A stretch of DNA of 10,397 bases, taken from NCBI GenBank assembly GCA_018224345.1, contig JAGTUW010000179.1:1-10397 (forward strand), read 5' to 3'. The DNA comes from Bacteroidota bacterium (GTDB lineage: Bacteria > Bacteroidota > Ignavibacteria > SZUA-365). Every line of letters begins with the position of its first letter. The first letter of the stretch is position 1. The notes under the pieces are model-generated. The model worked only from the letters and a program-made list of their open reading frames with translations, did not search any database and had not been told where the DNA came from. The translations under genes were made by a program, and so were the position numbers. Below are positions 6,328 through 10,397 of this stretch, one piece after another.

Positions 6328-8210
6328 GGGGAGAAGAAATGCCCTTTGAGAAAAATCATGAGAATCGAGATGTCCGCGCTGCTGACACCGGAAATCCGCG
6401 CGGCCTGACCGATGGAGCGGGGGCGTATCCGCATCAGTTTCTCGCGCCCTTCGCTCGAAAGCGAGTGTACCCGGGAATAGTCGAAGGATATGGGAATTAT
6501 CATTTCTTCCGCGAGCCGGAATTTCTCCACATCGCGCTGCTGCCGTTCTATGTATCCGAGATACTTGGTTTCGATTTCCACCTGCTCCATCGTCCGTGCA
6601 TCGCCCAATGCCGCTGCGACATGATTGTCCTGTGCGATGCCGTCGAGACGCAGCACATCTTCGGCCCGCACACCTTCCCGACGGATGATCTTCGCGAGAA
6701 ATTCATTCTGCGTGACCGGTGAGGAAGCAACGGAGTCGAGAAAGGGATTCAACAGCGCAGGACTCGCGGTGCGTCGTTCCACCAGCGCACGCACATGACG
6801 GATGGTTTCCTCCCGCGTGCGCATCGCCTCGTACAAAGCGGCGGGGAGCAGGCCGTAGCGATGACCGTAGGACATCAACCGGCGATCAGCGTTGTCCTGT
6901 CGCAGCAGCAGCCGATATTCCGCCCGTGAGGTGAACATGCGATAGGGTTCGAGTGTCCCCTTGTTGACCAGATCATCGATCAGTACACCGATATACGCCT
7001 CACTCCGCGCGAGCACGAAGGGCTCTTCGCCACGCAGGGCCAGCACGGCGTTGATACCCGCCATCAGTCCCTGGGCCGCCGCCTCCTCGTAGCCCGAGGT
7101 GCCGTTGATCTGACCGGCAAGAAACAGACCGCGTATGGCCCTGGTCTCCAGCGTCAGATGCAATTGATGCGGGGGAAAGAAGTCATACTCGACCGCATAG
7201 CCGGGACGGATCATCTCTGTATGACGCATGCCCGGGACGGTGTGCAGGGCGCGTAGCTGTATGTCGGCGGGAAGGCTGGAAGAGAAACCGTTGACATAGA
7301 CCACATCCGAGTTGCGGCCCTCGGGTTCCAGGAAGAGATGATGGCTGTCACGTTCAGAGAACCGGACAATCTTATCTTCGATGCTCGGACAGTAGCGCGG
7401 CCCCGCTCCCTGGATGCGTCCGGTGTACATCGGGGAGTCTGCGAAGCCCTCGCGCATCACTGCATGTGTCTCAATATTCGTACGTGTCGCGTGGCAGGGA
7501 ATCTGTTCGAAATCGGGAGGCGGCGATTGAAAGGAAAAGGGCTGCGGAAGTTCGTCGCCGGGGGCAAGTGTCGTTTCGTCGAGATCCAGGCTGCGCAGGG
7601 AAACGCGTGGGGGAGTCCCGGTCTTGAGACGGCCGGTTTCGAAGCCGTAGCGCAGCAGGGTTTCGGTGATACCGGTGGAAGGACCTTCACCGAATCGTCC
7701 GCCGATTTGCTTCTCGAGACCAGTGTACATCGCCGCGTTGAGAAAAGTCCCGGCACTGACAATCAATGCGTCACAGGATAGCTCGCTTCCGTCGGAAGTA
7801 CTGACACCGACGACGCGATCTTCCTCGATATGCAACCGTGTCACGGATCCGGGATGAATCGTGATGCCGGGTGTCTGTTGCATGTATTCCCATGCCAAGC
7901 GTCCGTATTCCTCGCGATCGTTCTGACTGCGTGGAGACCAGACGGCCGGCCCTTTCGAACGATTCAGCATTTTGTATTGAATCGCCGAGCGGTCGGCGAT
8001 CAAGCCCATCAATCCGCCCAGAGCGTCTATTTCGCGAACCAGGTGGCCCTTTGCCGTCCCGCCGATGGCCGGATTGCAGGACATGCGCCCGATCGCTTCG
8101 GGATCCATGGTTACCAGGGCGACCGTACCCCCCATGCGCGCCGCTGCCGAGGCCGCTTCAATGCCGGCATGTCCACCACCGACGACGACGATATCGTAAT
8201 GCGTATTCAT
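6324..8210 (-). CDS. mnmG: tRNA uridine-5-carboxymethylaminomethyl(34) synthesis enzyme MnmG
   Basis: MnmG (GidA) is the FAD-dependent partner of the GTPase MnmE. Together they install the (carboxymethyl)aminomethyl group on wobble uridine 34 of certain tRNAs in the cytoplasm. The 628 residues are full family length. The N-terminal dinucleotide fold has VVVGGGHAGIEAA (Gly11-Gly16). Conserved Cys45 lies in SCNPAIGG and is followed by AKGHLVREIDALGG. Cys273 in GPRYCPSIEDKI corresponds to the second conserved cysteine. The FAD motif INGTSGYEEAAAQG and the C-terminal helical domain (QVEIETKYLGYIERQ) are intact. The start at 8210 has no Shine-Dalgarno sequence, and an AT-rich -10-like element abuts it. 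No mnmE or rsmG neighbour is seen. The zinc-finger gene lies downstream. Confidence 0.98.
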   Translation of the reverse strand: MNTHYDIVVVGGGHAGIEAASAAARMGGTVALVTMDPEAIGRMSCNPAIGGTAKGHLVREIDALGGLMGLIADRSAIQYKMLNRSKGPAVWSPRSQNDREEYGRLAWEYMQQTPGITIHPGSVTRLHIEEDRVVGVSTSDGSELSCDALIVSAGTFLNAAMYTGLEKQIGGRFGEGPSTGITETLLRYGFETGRLKTGTPPRVSLRSLDLDETTLAPGDELPQPFSFQSPPPDFEQIPCHATRTNIETHAVMREGFADSPMYTGRIQGAGPRYCPSIEDKIVRFSERDSHHLFLEPEGRNSDVVYVNGFSSSLPADIQLRALHTVPGMRHTEMIRPGYAVEYDFFPPHQLHLTLETRAIRGLFLAGQINGTSGYEEAAAQGLMAGINAVLALRGEEPFVLARSEAYIGVLIDDLVNKGTLEPYRMFTSRAEYRLLLRQDNADRRLMSYGHRYGLLPAALYEAMRTREETIRHVRALVERRTASPALLNPFLDSVASSPVTQNEFLAKIIRREGVRAEDVLRLDGIAQDNHVAAALGDARTMEQVEIETKYLGYIERQQRDVEKFRLAEEMIIPISFDYSRVHSLSSEGREKLMRIRPRSIGQAARISGVSSADISILMIFLKGHFFSP

Positions 8211-8216
8211 AGTATT

Positions 8217-8222
8217 TTTATA
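8217..8222 (-). promoter_or_regulatory. Possible -10 element of mnmG, perhaps leaderless
   Basis: On the minus strand TATAAA ends six bases before the mnmG ATG, so a transcript from it would begin at or very near the start codon. No convincing -35 hexamer lies 16-18 bases upstream, and no Shine-Dalgarno sequence separates it from the ATG. It is a weak call, based on position and an AT-rich match. Confidence 0.3.
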
Positions 8223-8256
8223 AAATCACGAATCCGGCGGCAGAATGCAACGGCAG

Positions 8257-8280
8257 AAAATCCGCCCCATCCGGGGTGGA
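8257..8280 (-). terminator. Probable Rho-independent terminator of the RNase gene
   Basis: On the minus strand TCCACCCC, a GGAT loop and GGGGCGGA form an 8-position stem with one A/C mismatch, followed by TTTTCT. It lies about 120 bases after the stop of the beta-CASP RNase gene and about 47 bases before mnmG, where a terminator would be expected. The T-run is short. The same hairpin read on the plus strand pairs slightly better (G-U) but has no T-run. Confidence 0.42.
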
Positions 8281-8305
8281 AGAAAAATCATCGGTATCAA
8301 CTCCA

Positions 8306-8341
8306 GACACAAAGGCGCGAAGTTCACAAAGACACAAAAAG
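8306..8341 (+). repeat. CACAAAG-type short tandem unit cluster
   Basis: Four degenerate 8-9 base units of the type CACAAAGG start at 8308, 8316 (CGCGAAGTT), 8325 and 8333, followed by a run of seven T. On the minus strand it reads as repeated CTTTGTG. Similar CACAAAG/CACGAAG strings recur between genes in many unrelated bacterial genomes, from general knowledge, with no settled function. The CAC-led units at 1074-1109 are of the same general kind. Units are too short and uneven for a CRISPR array. Confidence 0.6.
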
Positions 8342-8400
8342 TTTTTTTCGGTGAAAATATCCCGATGGCCTGCCGTATTCCAGTATGGCCAGGGAGGCTG

Positions 8401-9801
8401 TCAGAGTTCGAAAAACTCGTCCGCTGCGGGAATCATGACATTCTCCAAACCGAGTGAATCCTGCATTGCCGTTTGCAGCTTCTGTGCCTGGTCGAAATCA
8501 CCGTGTACGAGAAAGGAATGACGCAGGCGGGCCGGATTGAAGAGCCGATGGTAGTCGAGTAATTCTTTCTGATCGGCATGGGCGGAGAGACTGTTGAGTA
8601 CGACGACTTCCGCATTGAGTTTGTGTTCCTCTCCGAAAATTTTGACGACCGGATTGCGCTCGACGATGCGGCGTCCGAGTGTGTGCTCGGCATTATACCC
8701 GGTGATCATGACAGTATTGCGATCCTCCTCGATATTGTTGCGCAGGTGATGGAGAATCCTTCCCCCTTCACACATGCCGGAAGACGAAATGATCATCATC
8801 GGGTCGTCGCTGTCGTTGAGCGCTTTCGACTCGTTGACATGTCTGATATAGCGCAGGCGCTCGAAGCTGAAGGGATTCTGATGTGTCAGAATGGCGGTAC
8901 GGGATTCCGTATCCATGCACTCGGGATGAATGCGGAACACCTGTGTCGCATTGACCGAAAGTGGACTGTCGACGTACACCGGAATATCCGGCATGCGGCC
9001 CTGCTCCCGTAATTCATGCAGATGATAGACAAGTTCCTGTGTGCGACCGACGGAAAAGGCCGGGATGATGATCTTGCCACTGCGGGCGACAGTGCGCTTG
9101 ATCACATCCTCGAGAATATCGAGGATCACGGTGGTCGGTGCATGGAAGCGTCCGCCGTACGTGCTTTCGGTTATGAGAATGTCAACATCGCCGACATGCT
9201 CGGGGTCTCTGAGAATGGGGCGGTCGGGGCGGCCCAGGTCACCGGTGTAGCAGAGTTGCAGATTGCGGTCTCCGTCGCGGATGTCAAAGAGACTGACAGC
9301 GGAGCCGAGAATGTGTCCGGCATCGAAAAAGGTTACGTCCACATCTTCGGTGACACGTATCTTCCGTCGGTAGCCGACCGTCTGAAAGGAACCGAGCACA
9401 TTGACCACATCATCTGCGTCATAGAGGACATCGACGGGTGGCAGACCTTTGCGTTCGTGCAGCTTGTTGACAAACTCTCTGTCCTTCTGCTGCAGGAACG
9501 CGCTGTCGAGCAGCATGATATTGGCGAGATCCCTGGTCGCGGCTGTGCAGATGATCGACCCCCGGAAGCCATGCCGGTACAGCATGGGAATCTTTCCACT
9601 GTGATCGATATGTGCGTGAGACAGCACCAGCGCATCGATCGTGGCCGGATCAAAGGGGAAGTGATTGTTCCGTTCCCATGCCTCCATGCGGCGTCCCTGA
9701 AAGAGGCCGCAGTCGATGAGAATACGATTGCCGTTTACTTCAAGAAGATGAGCCGAGCCGGTGACATTCTGTGCGGCTCCATGAAAACCAAGACGAATCA
9801 T
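8401..9801 (-). CDS. Beta-CASP metallo-beta-lactamase RNase (MBL fold, RNA specificity domain)
   Basis: This 466-residue protein belongs to the bacterial CPSF73-like/TTHA0252-like family of zinc-dependent RNA nucleases. The metal ligands are complete: His62, His64, Asp66 and His67 in SHAHIDHSG, His163 in AGHILGSA and Asp188 in YTGDLG. The beta-CASP motifs are Glu212 in TESTYGGR (A), His408 in SLSAHAD (B) and His433 in LVHGD (C). The MIISSSGMCEGGRILHHL block also fits the family. Together these predict endo- and possibly 5'-exoribonuclease activity. The ATG at 9801 is chosen over a TTG at 9816 because AGGA lies 6 bases before it. The gene follows the E1 beta-type gene by 11 bases and is probably co-transcribed with it. 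A likely terminator follows at 8257-8280. Confidence 0.95.
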   Translation of the reverse strand: MIRLGFHGAAQNVTGSAHLLEVNGNRILIDCGLFQGRRMEAWERNNHFPFDPATIDALVLSHAHIDHSGKIPMLYRHGFRGSIICTAATRDLANIMLLDSAFLQQKDREFVNKLHERKGLPPVDVLYDADDVVNVLGSFQTVGYRRKIRVTEDVDVTFFDAGHILGSAVSLFDIRDGDRNLQLCYTGDLGRPDRPILRDPEHVGDVDILITESTYGGRFHAPTTVILDILEDVIKRTVARSGKIIIPAFSVGRTQELVYHLHELREQGRMPDIPVYVDSPLSVNATQVFRIHPECMDTESRTAILTHQNPFSFERLRYIRHVNESKALNDSDDPMMIISSSGMCEGGRILHHLRNNIEEDRNTVMITGYNAEHTLGRRIVERNPVVKIFGEEHKLNAEVVVLNSLSAHADQKELLDYHRLFNPARLRHSFLVHGDFDQAQKLQTAMQDSLGLENVMIPAADEFFEL

Positions 9802-9807
9802 GTTTTT

Positions 9808-9811
9808 TCCT
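9808..9811 (-). promoter_or_regulatory. Ribosome binding site AGGA deciding the RNase start
   Basis: AGGA on the minus strand is 6 bases from the ATG at 9801. The alternative TTG at 9816 lies upstream of this site, has no motif of its own and nearly touches the preceding stop at 9813-9815. The family's usual N-terminus (MIRLGFHGAAQNVTGS) also fits the ATG. Confidence 0.65.
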
Positions 9812-9812
9812 G

Positions 9813-10397
9813 TCAATAATGAGCGAGTTCCAATCCTGCAGATACGATTTCTTCTTCGCCGACGAGTATGGCGTCTTCCAGGACGCGTGAGAAACCGACC
9901 GGTGTATCGAGCGAAGCCACGCGACGAACGGGAGCATCAAGCTGACCGAAGTGCTGTTCGGCAATATGGGCGGCGAGTTCGCCACCGAAGCCGCCCGTGC
10001 GGCCGGCTTCATGTGCGATAATCACCTTGCCTGTTTTTCTCACAGTCGTGGCGATGGCTTCATGATCATACGGCAGAATGCTGCGCAGGTCGAGTACATC
10101 GCAGCCGATGCCCTGACCGGCGAGCCGTTCGGCAGCCTGTAGCGAAAAATGTACGGTATTCCCGTAAGTAATGATGCTGAGGTCAACACCCTCACGACGA
10201 AGTCGTGCACGGCCGACGGGAACGCACAGATGGGGTTGGGGAAACTGCGTTTTCGCCGACGCGTGATTATAGAGGAACCCGGGTTCGAGATAGATCGTGA
10301 TACCGCGTGTGCGGAAGGCGCAGCGCAGCAATCCCGCTGCATCGTCGGCGAAGGCGGGCATGACAATACGCAGGCCGGGAATATTTGCCAGTGCTGC
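9813..10397 (-). CDS. 2-oxo acid dehydrogenase E1 component, beta-type C-terminal part (cut by window edge)
   Basis: The visible 194 residues are the C-terminal part of a thiamine-diphosphate-dependent E1 beta protein of the pyruvate or branched-chain 2-oxo acid dehydrogenase type. The frame stays open to the window end, so the true start is outside. Family features in order are NIPGLRIVMPA, the conserved EPGFLY, a PVGRARLRREG strand, LSIITYGNTVH, CDVLDLRSILPYD, KTGKVIIAHEAGRTGGFGGELAAHI and DTPVGFSRVLE. These match the transketolase pyrimidine-domain end and the C-terminal domain. In related lineages alpha and beta parts may be fused in one chain; that cannot be judged here. The gene lies 11 bases upstream of the RNase gene. 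The exact substrate is unresolved. Confidence 0.92.
   Translation of the reverse strand, partial: AALANIPGLRIVMPAFADDAAGLLRCAFRTRGITIYLEPGFLYNHASAKTQFPQPHLCVPVGRARLRREGVDLSIITYGNTVHFSLQAAERLAGQGIGCDVLDLRSILPYDHEAIATTVRKTGKVIIAHEAGRTGGFGGELAAHIAEQHFGQLDAPVRRVASLDTPVGFSRVLEDAILVGEEEIVSAGLELAHY

Noticed and set aside
8261..8280. Plus-strand terminator at the GGGG/CCCC hairpin
   Set aside because: The stem is good on this strand but is not followed by a T-run, and no plus-strand gene ends nearby.
8306..8341. CRISPR-like array
   Set aside because: Units are only 8-9 bases, degenerate and without spacers, and no cas genes are present.
8245..8457. 70-codon plus-strand frame over the CACAAAG cluster
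   Set aside because: Its peptide is a translation of the repeat (HKGAKFTKTQK) and then runs antisense into the RNase gene end; such peptides are a common artefact of this repeat type.
9801..9816. TTG start at 9816 for the RNase gene
   Set aside because: The ATG at 9801 has a well-spaced AGGA and matches the usual N-terminus of the family.
9016..9819. 267-codon plus-strand open frame
   Set aside because: It is antisense to the beta-CASP RNase, whose catalytic motifs are complete on the minus strand.

Overview
The window (10,397 bases, GC-rich by eye) looks like chromosomal DNA of a Gram-negative bacterium. Two lipid A genes, an OmpA-type cell-wall anchor and a membrane-anchored acylase imply an outer membrane. 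The PD40 beta-propeller plus carboxypeptidase-regulatory-like plus OmpA architecture, and several genes without a Shine-Dalgarno sequence, suggest the Bacteroidota/Chlorobiota/Ignavibacteriota side of the tree. That placement is an inference from content; no rRNA is present to confirm it.

Layout: (1) 1-991, minus strand, is the N-terminal 330 codons of a penicillin-acylase-family Ntn hydrolase whose 3' end lies outside the window. (2) 992-1341 is a 350-base divergent intergenic region holding a 124-base nested inverted repeat (1066-1189) and a second 8-bp inverted repeat (1233-1268). (3) 1342-5919, plus strand, is a compact six-gene run that is probably one operon: a secreted propeller/OmpA protein, two unrecognised small proteins, a nitrilase-superfamily amidase, a DUF374 acyltransferase (the family of LpxJ) and LpxK. 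(4) 5892-10397 is all on the minus strand. In transcription order it holds the C-terminal part of a 2-oxo acid dehydrogenase E1 beta-type protein, a beta-CASP metallo-beta-lactamase RNase, a probable terminator and a CACAAAG repeat cluster, mnmG, and a small TraR/DksA-type zinc-finger protein with its own sigma70-like promoter. The two transcription units converge, and lpxK and the zinc-finger gene overlap by 28 bases at their 3' ends.

Functionally, the plus-strand unit is about the envelope: lipid A phosphorylation and acylation, and peptidoglycan anchoring. The minus-strand unit mixes RNA metabolism (RNase, tRNA wobble-uridine modification), a transcription-factor-like zinc finger and central carbon metabolism. 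No mobile element, CRISPR array, tRNA or rRNA was seen. I found no clear undescribed multi-gene system. The least explained items are the two small proteins at 2894-3369, the nested inverted repeat at 1066-1189, the related CAC-unit repeat at 8306-8341, and the DksA-like protein with an altered coiled-coil tip.
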